Both the position numbers and the translations under genes were made by a program. Positions 25,466 through 38,471 of a stretch of 64,000 nt of DNA are shown one piece after another (positions within the stretch are counted from its first letter, which is position 1; the number at the start of each line of letters is the position of its first letter). The notes under the pieces were generated by a model, which saw nothing but the letters and a program-made list of their open reading frames with translations, was not told the origin of the DNA and searched no databases. Source of the stretch: Cephalotus follicularis (Eukaryota > Streptophyta > Magnoliopsida > Oxalidales > Cephalotaceae); the NCBI GenBank assembly GCA_001972305.1, contig BDDD01001633.1, positions 186,001 to 250,000 of the forward strand. The letters are read 5' to 3'.

Positions 25466-25815
25466 CAAAGACATCGACCCCAGCCCATGGACGTCGATGT
25501 CTTTCACTTTAGAATGTTGTATCCTTGATTCTGCAGTAAAGACATTGACGTCTTTCAAAGACATCAACGTCTTTGCCTTGAGATGTCTTCTCCCCAGGAA
25601 AGACATCGATGTTGAACATCGATGCGCATTCCCAGGCTACTTTTATTGAAACGCGTCGACGTCTTTATCCAAGGACATCGACGTCTTCGGCCAGAGTTTT
25701 ATACAAATAGAGAAAGACATAGATGTCTTTCAAAGACGTTGATGTCCTTCCACCGTTTTAAAGGAATGCCCTGATACGCATCGATGTCTTTGGCCAAGGA
25801 CATCGATGCCTTTCA
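25466..25815. repeat. Array of CG-centred palindromic words in LTR family B
   Basis: At least eight copies of variants of AAAGACATCGACGTCTTT, a palindrome around GACGTC or ATCGAT, are spaced irregularly over 350 bp. The core GACGTC is a CRE/C-box type bZIP site. The same words appear in solo LTR C at about 43683-43812. Confidence 0.85.
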
Positions 25816-25827
25816 GGCTGAATGGAA

Positions 25828-27673
25828 CATAACACCCCTGGACGGCGGGAGTCGTCACAGGTCATAATACAGATCATAACTTAACATAACATAATTGAAC
25901 ATAACATAGGCATAACTTAACTGAACATAAGAATAACTTTATTAGCTAAAAACGTGATGGTCAAAACATAACATAATCTGAAAACTGGTCAAAACTTATC
26001 ATATTAGGAAAACTTAACATATTTCAAAAGTCAATTATTAAAAACGTAAACCATAAGTAACTTATTGTTCATGACCAACTCTAACAGAAAACATAACCGA
26101 ATCACACTCCTAAGGATCCTTGACATAATGGTGGTCATCTCTCATTCACAGTTTCCCCCACTGCTCCTGATAACCTGCCGCATGGAAAACAAAACGCGGC
26201 TGAGCAAACCTTTACGGATAAAGAATATAAAACAGTAAAAATAACTTAAAAGCAGTAAGATTTCCATAAAACTCGTAACAAAAATCTTAAGCAGTAAATC
26301 ATTTAAACGTTCATTTCCAAACTTTATAAAGCCCAATTTCATAACTTTCGAAACACATACGGAACATTTCAAAATCACAACTTTCATAATATCATACTGA
26401 GTCACATAACATATCACATTTCAGAAACATATATGGCAAGAGAGGCGCTAATTCCACTTGCCCATTAGAATTGAAGTGTATAGCACTACACAAGTCAATT
26501 CTCATATCATATCATATTACACATTGCATATCTTATCACATATGCCATATACTAGAATCGATTCATACACCTTTATCATACATAGCGGATCCATAAATCC
26601 ACCTCATGGGATTTATTCATAACATAGAGAGACGACGTAGACTAATCACACCACTACGGAAGTGTCATGTCCCCGTGCCAGGCCTACGACATGCCTATGG
26701 TACCTTATGCGTTCACAAAAGTACTTACGAAAAGATTGTTAAGTCAACTCCCCTTTGAAGCACAACAATCTAAAAGACACAAAACTATTCATATAAGCGT
26801 CTGAGAATCATTAAAGACATAAAACAGATTCATTACAATGTTTAGAACAAACCCAGATCGATTCGAAGAACAATCGTATCAAAACAGTTGAAAACAGGAA
26901 TTTTCTGGGCAAAACAACCGACTGTTACAGAGCATCAGTCGACTGAGGAAGTTTGGTAGCCGACTATCCAACAGGGCCCGTCGACTACTCAAAACAGTCT
27001 GCAGGCAATCGACTGTGACAAAGGTCCAGCCGACTGTGCAAAGCAAGGCAGTCGACTGATTCATACAAAAAGCCGACTACACAAGGCTAGAAAGCCGAAT
27101 GTCAATAAGAACAGCCGACTGTTCTGGATGACAGAACAACAGAAACTTAAAAATTTCAATGCAAAAACTGTCCAAACATGTATAACCCTATACCAGAGAC
27201 ATATGAACATATACATAAGACATTATACGGCATTTAGACAGTAGGAAAACACAAAATTGACATGATCCTATGTCCAGTGGCTATATTCAAGGAAAAACAA
27301 GGTGACTTCCAAACACATGCCTACACTTTTATAATCCAATTTTTTTCTGTCCATTACCATTTACTATATTAAAACCAGATTACATGTTTAAAACATGCTG
27401 ACAATTTGATAAACCATGACAGAACACAATTACAAGAATCAAAGCCAAGAGACACTAACAACCTATTGAACACAAAACCGAATTTATAACAATGTGGAAG
27501 TAACCATCACAACAAGGATTTACTAACTTGTAATGGTTACCACAAAACAATATCAATCGGCTGTGAATAGAAACATAAGAAAGAAGACAAAAGAATATAT
27601 AACTAGCCTTAAACCAGCCAAAGGAAAATCCAACCAAAGAACAACAAAAGATTGAGATTACATAACAAACCTG
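25828..27673 (-). repeat. Chromovirus 2 3' LTR, truncated
   Basis: It matches 32368-34641 of the other LTR. It lacks three segments: 395 bp (33245-33639 of the partner) joined at a GTA microhomology at about 26701, about 36 bp near 27538, and the inner 406 bp (34642-35047) together with the PPT. An array of about ten AGTCGACT or AGCCGACT words occupies about 26920-27125. Confidence 0.88.
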
Positions 27674-27714
27674 TGAAAAGGATTTCGTCTCGAAATCACA
27701 AACATATACATACC

Positions 27715-30700
27715 TTAAGCAAACAAACGCGGATGATTCCTCCATAAAAATTACACAAAAGGAACGGTCTTGTTACGTGTAACCCGCTCCTGTCGATCCA
27801 CAATAGCCTCTGCCTCCTCGTCACAAGATAGATCCTCCCGAATGCTGTCCAAAGGATAGTGAACCACATGCAAGGGATGATACTGATAACCCCTTAACAA
27901 AGACACGTGGAACACATTATGGACATGTGCTAACTGCGGAGGCAAAGCTACCCGATAAGCAACCGCGCCCACCTTTTCCAGAACTTCGAAAGGTCCAATA
28001 TACCATGGACTTAACTTTCCCTTAAGCCCGAAACGTCGAACTCCTTTCCAAGGTGAAGCTTTTAAGAACACATGTTCACCTACTTTGAACTCCAAGTGCC
28101 TCTGATGTCTGTCCGCATAACTTTTCTGTCGAGATTGAGCTGCCTTCAATCTCTCCCTTGCTATTACCACTTTCTCCATAGTGATCTGCAATAGCTCGGG
28201 TCCCTCGATAACTCGCTCTCCAACCTCATACCAACATGTTGGAGCTCGACACTTCCTCCCATAAAGAGCTTCAAACGGAGCCATACGAATGCTAGCATGC
28301 CAATTGTTGTTGTTTGCAAACTCCGCCAAGCTCAAATACTCGTCCCAGTTCCCAGTCCACTCCAACGCACAAGACCTCAACATATCCTCTAAGGTCTGGA
28401 TGGTCCTCTCAGTCTGTCCATATGTCTGTGGATGGAAAGTTGTACTGTAACTGAGTCTAGTACCCCAAGCTTTTTGGAAACCTTTCCAAAACCGCAAAGT
28501 GAAACGGGGATCCCTATCCGAAACAATGGATATCGGAGTCTCATGAAGTCTCACTATCTCTTACTGAAACACCACAGCCAAACGATCCACAGAAAAATCC
28601 TCTCGGATAGCCAAGAAGTGAGCTGATTTAGTCAATCGATCCACTACTACCTAGATAGAATCGTTCCTTCTGAAAGTCCTTGGCAAACCCGTAAAAAAGT
28701 CCATCGAAATGCTCTACCATTTCCAAATTGGAATCTCTAAGGGCTGTAACAAACCACTAGCACGCTGGTGCTCAATCTTTACCTGCTGACAGATCAAACA
28801 CCTCCCAACATATTCTGCAACGTCCATTTTCATTCCATTCCACCAGAAGTTCTTCTTCAAGTCTCTATACATTTTCGTAGAACCCGAATGTATAGAAAAT
28901 GGAGAACTATGTGCCTCTGACAAAACAGTATCTCTGATAAAAGTACACACAACCGATTACCCAACCATATCACACCATGCTCATCCATACGAAACTCTGA
29001 CTGTTTACCCTTTTCAACATTCTGGACTAAGGCCCAAAGCTCACCATCATCACTCTGAGCTGTCTTAATCCGAGATACAATAGTAGGCTCAATATTCATC
29101 GCAGCAACAAAACCTTCAGAACCCCGAACAAACAGATTCAAGTCCAACCGCTCCATATCGGCTATCAACTGCGGCTGCGTAAGCAAAGCCGCTACACTCC
29201 CAGAACTCTTCAGACTAAGAGCATCAGCTACCACGTTTGCTTTACCATGGTGGTACTAAATATTCATAACGTAGTCCTTCAGAAGCCCTAACCATCTTCT
29301 CTGACGCATATTCAACTCTTTCTGCGTAAAGATGTACTTGAGACTCTTATGATCGGTGAAGACGTCACAAGTTTCTCCGTACAAATAGTGCCTCCAGATT
29401 TTCAACGCAAACACTACTGCTGCCAACTCGAGATCATGTGCAGGATAGTTCACTTCATAGGGCTTCAACTGTCTTGAAGCATAAGCTATTACATGACCGT
29501 GCTGCATTAAGACACACCCCAGACCCTTCTTAAAAGCATCACTGTAAATCTGGTATCCCCCCGACCCAGATGGTAAACGAAGAATCGGTGCCGACACAAG
29601 ACCATTCTTCAGTTTCTCAAGGCTTGCTTCTCACTCTTCATTCAATTCAAACTTAGCTCCCTTTCTCATAAGCCGAGTCAGTGGTAAGGCTATAGAGGAA
29701 AAACCTTCCACAAACCGCTTATAGTATCCAGCCAAACCCAAAAAGCTCATAACCTCCGTTACTGTAGTAGGTCTCTGCCATTTAGTAATAGCCTCAACTT
29801 TAGCCGGATTCACACAGATACCTTCAACTGTAACCACGTGACCCAAAAACGCCACCTGTTCTAACCAGAACTCACACTTCGAAAACTTTGCGTATAGCTG
29901 ATTCTTCCTCAGAATACCTAGTACTATACGAAGCTGTTCTTCTTGTTCTTCCTTCGACTTGGAATACACAAGGATGTCATCTATGAACACAATCACAAAC
30001 TGATCCAAGAACTCATGAAACACCCGATTCATCAGATCCATGAAAACTGCAGGTGCATTAGTAAGTCCGAACGGCATCACCAGAAACTCATAATGCCCAT
30101 ACCAAGTATGGAAAGCAGTTTTAGGCACATCTTCATCCTTTATCCGAAGCTGATGATATACCGATCTCAAATCGATTTTAGAGAAATACCGAGCACCTTG
30201 GAGTTGATCAAACAAGTCATCAATCCTAGGCAAAGGGTATTTATTCCGAACAGTAATCCAATTCAACTCTCTGTAGTCTATGCATAGCCTCATTGACCCA
30301 TCTTTCTTCTTCACAAAAAGAACCGGAGCACCCCACGACGAAACACTAGGCCGGATGAAACCCCGATCCAATAGCTCTTACAACTGCTCCTTCAGCTCCT
30401 GTAACTCAAGTGGTGCCATCCTATATGGTGTCTTAGATATAGGTGCCGCTCCAGGAATGAGCTCAATGGTAAACTCCACTTCCCGTTGCGGTGACAAACC
30501 CGGTAACTCCTTCAGAAACACATCTGCAAACTCTGGAACCACAGGATAGTCTTCAAGGCGAGGCTCAACCTTAGAGACATCTTTCACAACAACTAAGAAA
30601 CATTCAGCGCCCTTAGCCACCAACTTCCGAGCCTTCAAAGCAAAAATAACCTTCACTTATTTTCTCAGCTGTGAACCCTGATAAATAAAATCAGGTCTAT

Positions 30701-31217
30701 CCATATCCCCAAACAGAATCCTCTGAGCATAGCAATCAATCGTAGCTCGATGACGATCCAACCAGTTCATACCCAGAATCATATCAAAGTCATACATATC
30801 AATAGGAAGAAGATCCGCATCATGAATCCGTTCATCGAAAACAAGAGGGCAAGCATAAAAACACTCAGATATCACAACAGATGTACCCGTAGGGGTCGAA
30901 AGAACCAAAGCTGGATCAAGTAACTATGAAGGCATACTAAGATGCCGAACAAAGGACCTCGCTACAACCGAGTTGGTCGATCCAGTATCATATAAAACAT
31001 AATCCCTACGGTTACCAACAGAAACAAAACCTGAAACCATACCTGGTGCATTAGCAGCCTGCTGTGTCGTGATAGCAAAAACACAACCTCCTATATTGCG
31101 CTGTCCTGATTCTGTATTGTTTCCCCTCCTATCCTTCGCTCGGGGATCGGGACAATCTTTCACAAAATGCCCCTTCTGACCACATACAAAATAGGCCCTG
31201 ATGGCCTCATAGCACAC
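27715..31217 (-). pseudogene. Chromovirus 2 pol (PR-RT-RH-INT-chromodomain), broken
   Basis: Protease has YDTGSTNSVV (about 30924-31060). RT has FIDDILVYS (29631-30371). RNase H lies at 29256-29597. Integrase spans 28714-28950 and 27751-28554, with SDRDPRF and [11 protein letters not shown]. Stops break the frame near 30906, 30657, 30378, 29629, 29254, 28712 and 28570, and a frameshift lies near 28940. The chromodomain begins NKTVPFV and jumps from LWRNH to PRLFA, so its second half is deleted. The first two knuckles belong to gag upstream. Confidence 0.9.
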
Positions 31218-31219
31218 TC

Positions 31220-32198
31220 CTACTGGATGCTGTCTACCACAAGTATCACACTTGGTAATTTGAACATCCCCAGCTTCCTGTGTCTGCTTCTGATCATTAC
31301 CAGGCTATCACTATCCCCGGTTATCATTCCTCCTTCCTCGTTTACCATTTCTGTTCTTGCCATGCTGTCCAGAACCTTGCCCTTGAGAATCTCCCCTATT
31401 TCTCTTCTTATCATTTTCCTGTCGAGCCTGCCTGGAAGTCTAGCCTCTCCAGTTCTATATTCTTTGTTGTATTAGCCACTTTAGAAACATCAGCAAACCT
31501 GGTATTAATCAGCTTACCCCGGAGCTAATAGTGCAGCTTCCACTTGAATTTCTCAGCCTGCTCCAGTGCTGTCCCCACCGCGGACCCAACAAAACCAGCA
31601 AGCCTAGTGAAACGGGTCAGAAACTCCGTGACCGATTCTCCATCATTCTGTCTTGTATTTATGAACTCCCTGGCATAAGCCTCCTTATTAGCAGCGAGAA
31701 AATACTGCTGCTAGAAGACTTCGCAAAACTCTGACCAAGTCATAGAATCAATATAGTTACCACCCTTAACCAATCCCAGAGTCTTCCACCACTTTGGAGC
31801 ATCACCCTCAAGCTTGTAAGCAGCCAACCTCACCTTCTGCTCGCCACCACAACCAAGCATATCGAAGATCTTGTCCATATGCGCAATGCAATGCTCAGCC
31901 TCCACAGGAGTCACGACTGAGCTGAAAGACTGCGGCCTCTATTTCTGGAACCGCTCAAGCCAGATATAAACAGGTGTATCAGTCATGTCCCCAGTTTCCC
32001 TTCCCAACTGAACATCAGCTGGAGCATTCTCCTCAGCAACTGGCTCCCTACGGCCTTGCCCCAAACTCTGCTGATCCATCACACGACGTACCTCCGAGCG
32101 ACTACCTGACGTACCAACTCTTCCATAGAAGGCTCATTTCTAACTTCCTGAGCCTCAGTTGGTACAGTCCTCCGAGAAGCGTTCCTTGTTCGTGCCAT
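31220..32198 (-). pseudogene. Chromovirus 2 gag, broken
   Basis: The start Met is at 32198 (MARTRNASRRTVPTEAQEV). Capsid-like sequence (AAYKLEGDAPKWW, about 31711-31914) is in another frame, so at least one frameshift and several stops separate the pieces. Two knuckles follow toward the protease: CDTCGRQHPVGVC and YFVCGQKGHFVKDC, the second with Tyr for its first Cys. Confidence 0.85.
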
Positions 32199-32350
32199 CT
32201 ACGAAAAGACACTCAAAACATGAAACATCACAAAGAACAAAAACCGATACAGAAAACATATCAAAAGACCATAACGGAAAAGCCTAACCCAGAGTCTACC
32301 CAATTTCACAGGTCAAACCTAGTTAGGTCTTTAAGGAAACAAAACCTATT

Positions 32351-32362
32351 GCTCTGATACCA
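32351..32362 (-). other. Chromovirus 2 primer-binding site
   Basis: On the minus strand it reads TGGTATCAGAGC, identical to the family A site, a few bases inside the 5' LTR. Confidence 0.9.
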
Positions 32363-32367
32363 CAATC

Positions 32368-35047
32368 TATAACACCCCCGGACGGCGGGAGTCATCACAG
32401 GTCATAATACATATCATAACTTAACAAAACATAGTTGAATATAACATAGGCATAACTTAACTGAACATAAGCATAGCCTTATTAGCTAAAAACGTGGCGG
32501 TCAAAACATAACATAATCTGAAAACTGGTCAAAACTTATCATATTCGGAAAACTTAACATATTTCAAAAGTCAATTATTAAAAACGTAAACCATAAGTAA
32601 CTTATTGTTCATGACCAACTCTAACAGAAAACATAATAGGATCACACTCCTAAGGATCCTTGACATGATGGTGGTCATATCTCATTCACACTTTCCTCCG
32701 CTGCTCCTGATAACCTGCCACATGGAAAACAAAACGCGACTGAGCAAACTTTAGTACGGATAAAGAATATAAAACAGTAACAATAACTTAAAAGTAGTAA
32801 GATTTTAATAAAACTCATAACAAAAATCTTAAGAAGTAAATCATTTAAACGTTCATTTCTGAACTTCATAAGACCCAATTTCATAATTTTCAAAACATAT
32901 ACGGAACATTTCAAAATCACAACTTTCATAATATCATACTGAGCCACATAACATATCACATTTCAGAAACATATATGGCAAGGGAGGCGCTAATTCCACA
33001 TGTCCATTAGAATTGAAATGTACGGCACTACACAAGTCAATTCTCATATCATATCATATCATACATTTCATATCTTATCACATATGCCATATACTAGAAT
33101 CGATTCATACGCCTCTATCATACATAGCGGATCCATAAATCCACCTCATGGGATTTATTCATAACATAGAGAGACACCGTAGACTAATCACACCACTACG
33201 AAAGTGTCATGTCCCCGTGCCAGGCCTACAACATGCCTATGGTATGCCCCATAGGTGGGTACAAATACTCAGTATTTAATCATTTCTAAAATATTGATTT
33301 ATCAAAATCAATTTAGAAACACATAAAATATGCTTTTTTTTCAAGACATATTCAAAAAAAAAATCGTTATCAAGCGACATCATTTACATAACCTTTCATA
33401 ATCGGAGGATCAGCTCATTTATTTCCCACTATAGAGAGATGATCATTTCATAACATATCGTAGCATACGTATAAAGTCAGGAACATTAAATTCGTAAAAT
33501 GTCAAAATCGACTTTATTTTCCAGAACATATCAAATTTCACAAATATAACCGAGCTCATAAAATGAAGAACATATCATAAAAGCAAAACTGATTTTCGTT
33601 CGATAAAACCAGATGGCCAAAGAGAGATAGAAATCTGTACCTTATGCGTTCACAAAAGTACTTACGAAATGATTGTTAAGTCAACTCCCCTTTGAAGCAC
33701 AATAATCTAAAAGATAAAAAACCATTCATATAAGAGTCTGAGAATCATTAGAGACATAAAACAGATTCATTACAATGTTTAGAACAGACCCAGATCGATT
33801 CGAAGAACAAACGGATCAAAACAGTTGAAAACAAGAATTTTCTGGGCAAAACAGCCGACTGTTACAGAGCATCAGTCAACTAAGGAAGCTTGGCAGCCGA
33901 CTATCCAACAGGGCTAGTCGACTACTCAAAACAGACTGCAGGTAGTCGACTGTGATAGGTCCAGCCGACTGTGCAAAGCAAGGTAGTTGACTGATTCATA
34001 CAAACAGCCGACTACACAAGGCTAGACAACCGATTGTCAATAAGAATAGCCGACTGTTCTGGACGACAGAACTGCAAAAACTTAGAAATTTCAATGCAGA
34101 AACTATCCAAACATGTATAACTCTATACCAGAGACATATGAACATATACATAAGACATTATATGACATTTAGACAGTAGGAAAACACAGAATTGACATGA
34201 TCCTATGTCCAGTGGCTATATTCAAGGAAAAACAAGGTGACTTCTAAACACATGCCTACACTTTTATAATCCAATTTTTTTCTGTCCATTACCATTTATA
34301 GATATTAAAACCAGATTAAAACATGTCTAAAACATGCTGACAGTTTGATAAACCATGACAAAACACAATTACAGGAATCAAAGCCAAGAGACACTAACAA
34401 CCTATTGAACACAAAACCGAATTTATAGCAATGTGGAAGTAACCATCACAACAATAATTTACTAACCTGTAATGGTTTAACAGACACTGAAAACAGTCGG
34501 GAGAATACCACAAAACAATATCAATCGGTTGTGAACAGAAACAAAAGAAAGAAGACAAAAGAATATATAACTAGCCTTAAATTAGCCAAAGGAAAATCCA
34601 ACCAAAGAACAACAAAAGATTGAGATTACATAACAAACCTGACTTGATGAAAAGACTGATCGAAGAACACAAAACAAACTTCTATATTGCAGAATTCAGC
34701 AGTGGCTTTGCAAAGAGAGAGAGGATGACATACAATGGTAATGTCACTCTCAAAATAGAATTCTAAGTTTTAAAATAAAGGAAATAGAATTTTAAAAAAC
34801 AAAGTAAGGATTTTGTTTTAATAAATAATTTAAGTTTTGAAGAAAAGAATTATAATAAACATAATCCATGCATAAACATTCCCACATACTAACATAACCA
34901 AAAGTTCGGGCTGGTATCAGTCAGCGTAAAACACATAGGCCCAACACACAGGGCAAACGGACTTTATAACAAAACGATTTAAAAATCCCAAACACAAACA
35001 GAAAAAAGTTCGTAAAACACATATACGAATAACCAAGGTATTACACT
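32368..35047 (-). repeat. Chromovirus 2 5' LTR (2680 bp)
   Basis: In minus orientation it starts TGTAATACC and ends GGTGTTATA (the expected CA terminus altered). It holds the AGTCGACT/AGCCGACT word array at about 33850-34070. It is the complete copy against which the losses in 25828-27673 are read. Confidence 0.88.
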
Positions 35048-35986
35048 TTGTCCACCTATTTCGTCGATCGTGTCATTTATTTTATTGATCTGCTGACGAG
35101 CAGTAATGTTATTGATTGATGATTGATGATTCCGAAGGGCCGTAGCTCCCTAATGGTATAGTATCTCCCCCATGGTTGTAGCTCATCGATATTGTATTGA
35201 CCCAGCCATAGGCTGGAAGATCTACGAGTTCCAGAGTTGATAAGTCTGAGAACAGTAGATAGATCTCCCAGACTACCTTCCATGGGATTGATCATTACTA
35301 TTGATTGACATTGTACTGACCCGAGGTTGCATTCTCTATAGGATATGATTGATTGATTGATTGGGCGTTTTATACACCACCAATGAATGTCTGCTATTGA
35401 TTGATTGTTATAGATCCTATTCATATGCTCTGTTATGTGCCAGTATCATATGGATAGTCAGATCGCCAACTGTATTCATGCATTTGCCATATCATGCATT
35501 TATATTGTACACCGCACATTTATATTGCATAGACTGTCACCGATATTGCACATTGTACATGCATACACGCTGCATGGGGTTTCTGCTTAGCCTTGTGGCT
35601 AACCCCATCCTTCAGGGTGGGGCTGTGTTGTACATTTTGTGTGCGGCATAGGTAGGGCAGCAGGTAGCAGTGGACAGAAGGATTGAAGATTCGGTGCGAC
35701 CGCATGACCTTTGATGTGACAAAGCTTGGATTGTAGATCGTACCGATGACACTGATGACGAGTATTGTATTATAAATGTATTGTAATGAAATTACTGGCA
35801 TGGTATTGTAACTGATTTTGTACTGTATGGTATCGCATCGATGGATTATTGCATTGTATCTTCCGCATATTGTAAAGTTTTAAGTTTTTCCGCATTTTTA
35901 TATTGCTAGTCCCGACCATTGTATTGTATATTGGATTGAGAGTAATGTCACGTGTCTGTCCTCTGGGCGCGGGGTGTTACATGTTC

Positions 35987-38309
35987 AGTATATGTCCCTA
36001 TTTCACCTACTCAGCGGAGTAAGATGGGACCACAACGCAGACTTGGCGTTTATGTGGAATTTGATTTTCTATCAATTATAAGGTATCTTGAGCCATTAAC
36101 AGGTGACATATTTACTGCACGTTATGCAGACTGTCACTTTGATGAATTGGTTTTTCCAGTGTTAGGGGGAGACAAGATTTTATTGAAAAATGAAAATGAA
36201 ATTCATGGAAAGCATCAAGAGTACATAATTTTCATCCACGTACAAATGAATATGAACTACAAGTTCAAAGAATCATTAATTTTCAAAATATTATTATCAA
36301 ATGCCAGATGCATTTAATGATGCTCAAAATGTGGTAAAATCTTATATACCAGATGTGAATGCTCCAGCAAGAATTGATATATCTAAACCTAGTGAAAGCT
36401 CAATCGATATATTAAAGTCTAAACCACAGTTGAAACGTGGCAGACCAATTGGTGCTAAAGATATTGTGCCACGAAAACGAAAGGCAAATAAGGGTGGTGT
36501 ACAAAATCCTCAAAGCATTAACACAAGATTATGTGTTATTTTCGGAACCCACATTGACTCCATAGAGAGTTCAAACCCCTGAAGAGACTGTGGGATTTCA
36601 AAATCAAGAAGTCTCGATTAATTATGCACATAATGAACAAATATGGAATCGAGATGAGATTATAGTTAATGACAAGTTTGCCTATGTCGTTGCATTGGAT
36701 ATAACAAATCCTGTTATGGATCCTAAACCACAAAGTGTTGAACAATGTCAACAAAGAAATGATTGACCAAAATGGAAAGATGCAATACAAGCAGAGTTGC
36801 AATCTTTGTCCAAACGAGAAGTATTTGGACCAATAATTCAAACACCAACTGATGTAACCCCTGTTGGATTTAGATGGATATTTGTTCGAAAACAAAATGA
36901 GAAAAATGAAATTGGGAGATACAAAGCAAGGCTTGTAGCTCAAGGGTTCTCACAGAGACCAGGTATTGATTACCAAGAAACATATTCTCCAGTTATGGAT
37001 GGAATCACTTTTCGATTCCTAATTAGTATGGCTGCTTCGAACAGACTTGAAACTCGTCTTATGGACGTAGTAACAACATACTTATATGGATCACTTGATA
37101 GTGACATATACATGAGAAATTCTGATGGATTTAAAGTTCCTGAATCAAACAAATCTCGCCACATGTATTCAATTAAGCTACAACGTTCGTTGTATGGATT
37201 GAAACAATCTGGTCGAATGTGGTACAATCGACTAAGTGAATATTTAATCAAAGAAGGGTATACAAATGATCAAATATGTCCATGTATTTTTATCAAAAAA
37301 ATCTAACGATGGATTTGCTATTATTGCAATAAATGTGGATGACTTAAATCTTGCTTCTGAAGAACTTACAAAGACTGCGACCTGTTTAAAGAGTGAGTTT
37401 GAAATGAAAGATCTTGGAAAAACAAAATTCTGTCTTGGTATACAGTTGGAGCACATATCATCTGGGATCTTCATCCATCAATCCACATACACTGAAAAGG
37501 TTCTTAGTCGATTCAACATGGACAAAGCTTATCCTCTAAGCACTCCAATGGTCGTCCGATCTCTTGATGTCAACAATGATCCATTTCATCCTTAAGAAGA
37601 ATGAGAAGAAATCATTGGACCTGAAGTCCCTTATCTTAGAGCAATTGGAGCACTATTGTACCTTGAAAATTGCATAAGACCTGATATTGCATTTTCCGTT
37701 AATTTGCTAGCAAGATATAACTCTACACCAACAAGAAGGCACTGGAATGGGATTAAGCACATAATGTACTATCTACGTGGAAGCACTGATATGGGTCTAT
37801 TTTATCCAAGGGGAACAAAATCAACATTGATTGGATATGCTGATGCGGGATACTTATCTGATCCACATAAAGCAAGATCACAAACCGGTTATGTCTTTAC
37901 CTTTTGTGACACTGCTATATCATGGTGATCAACAAAACAGACAATGACAACAACTTCTTCGAATCATTCAGGGATCATTGCAATTCATGAAGCAAGCCGA
38001 GAATGTATATGGTTAAGATCAATGATTCAACATATACAAGAATCGTGTGGATTATCCTCGATTAGAAATAATCCCACAGTAATATATGAAGATAATGCTG
38101 TTTGTATCACACAACTCAGAGGAGGATATATCAAGGGTGATCGAACGAAACATATTTCACCAAAATTCTTCTGCACCCATGAGCTTTAGAAAAATGGTGA
38201 TATTGATGTACAATAAATCTAATCAAGTGACAATTTAGCGGATTTATTGACGAAGGCATTATCAGGTACTACATTCAAGAAGCTCAGACATGATATTGGA
38301 ATGCGTTAG
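35987..38309 (+). pseudogene. Copia reverse transcriptase and RNase H part of pol, broken
   Basis: After the insertion the integrase end resumes (VYVPISPTQRSKMGPQRR) in frame with the left part once one target duplication is removed. RT includes RYKARLVAQGFSQRPGIDY, RSLYGLKQSGRMWYNRL and a catalytic INVDDLN (Tyr of YVDD changed to Asn). RNase H has YADAGYLSDPHKARSQTGYV and ends NLADLLTKAL...GMR with the stop at 38307-38309. Stops or shifts occur near 36580, 36764, 37305, 37593, 37926 and 38187. Confidence 0.92.
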
Positions 38310-38460
38310 ATTAAAGATCTTCATTAATACAGCATAAGAACTTGTGAAGTTTTGTTTCAGGAGGAGACAGTACTCTTTTTCCTTTGCAAAGGTTTTTATC
38401 CCAATGGGTTTTTCCTAGCAAGGTTTTAACGAGGTAGTCATAGTAATGTGGAATAGAAAT

Positions 38461-38471
38461 TCAAGGGGGAG
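38461..38471 (+). other. Copia polypurine tract
   Basis: TCAAGGGGGAG directly precedes the 3' LTR, as expected for LTR retrotransposons. Confidence 0.88.

Larger units (their letters stand above)
25828..35047 (-). mobile_element. Ty3/gypsy chromovirus (Tekay/Del-like), second family, degraded
   Basis: The plus-right LTR (5' on the minus strand) is 32368-35047 and the plus-left LTR is 25828-27673. PBS is at 32351-32362. Gag, PR, RT, RNase H, INT and a shortened chromodomain lie between them on the minus strand. No matching target duplication was found, and the left LTR has lost its inner end and the polypurine tract. The element is inserted in solo LTR B, so it is the third layer of nesting (copia, LTR B, this element). 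Confidence 0.88.
24733..35981 (+). mobile_element. Solo LTR, gypsy family B, itself split by a second chromovirus
   Basis: It starts TGTAACGACCCG and ends GGGGTGTTACA. It sits in the copia integrase frame with a near-perfect duplication TGTGC (24728-24732) / TGTTC (35982-35986). The two halves, 24733-25827 and 35048-35981, sum to about 2.03 kb, a plausible LTR size, and a TATA box (CTATATAAG, about 24918) gives plus orientation. No PBS, PPT or coding belongs to it. Between the halves lies the element 25828-35047. The right half has many TATTG and GATTGATTG words. The family has no other copy in this window, so solo-LTR status is inferred from the ends and the duplication. Confidence 0.78.

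Noticed and set aside
25466-25815. Short palindromic repeats with variable spacing as a CRISPR array
   Set aside because: Repeats are too short and diverged, and lie in an LTR of a eukaryote.
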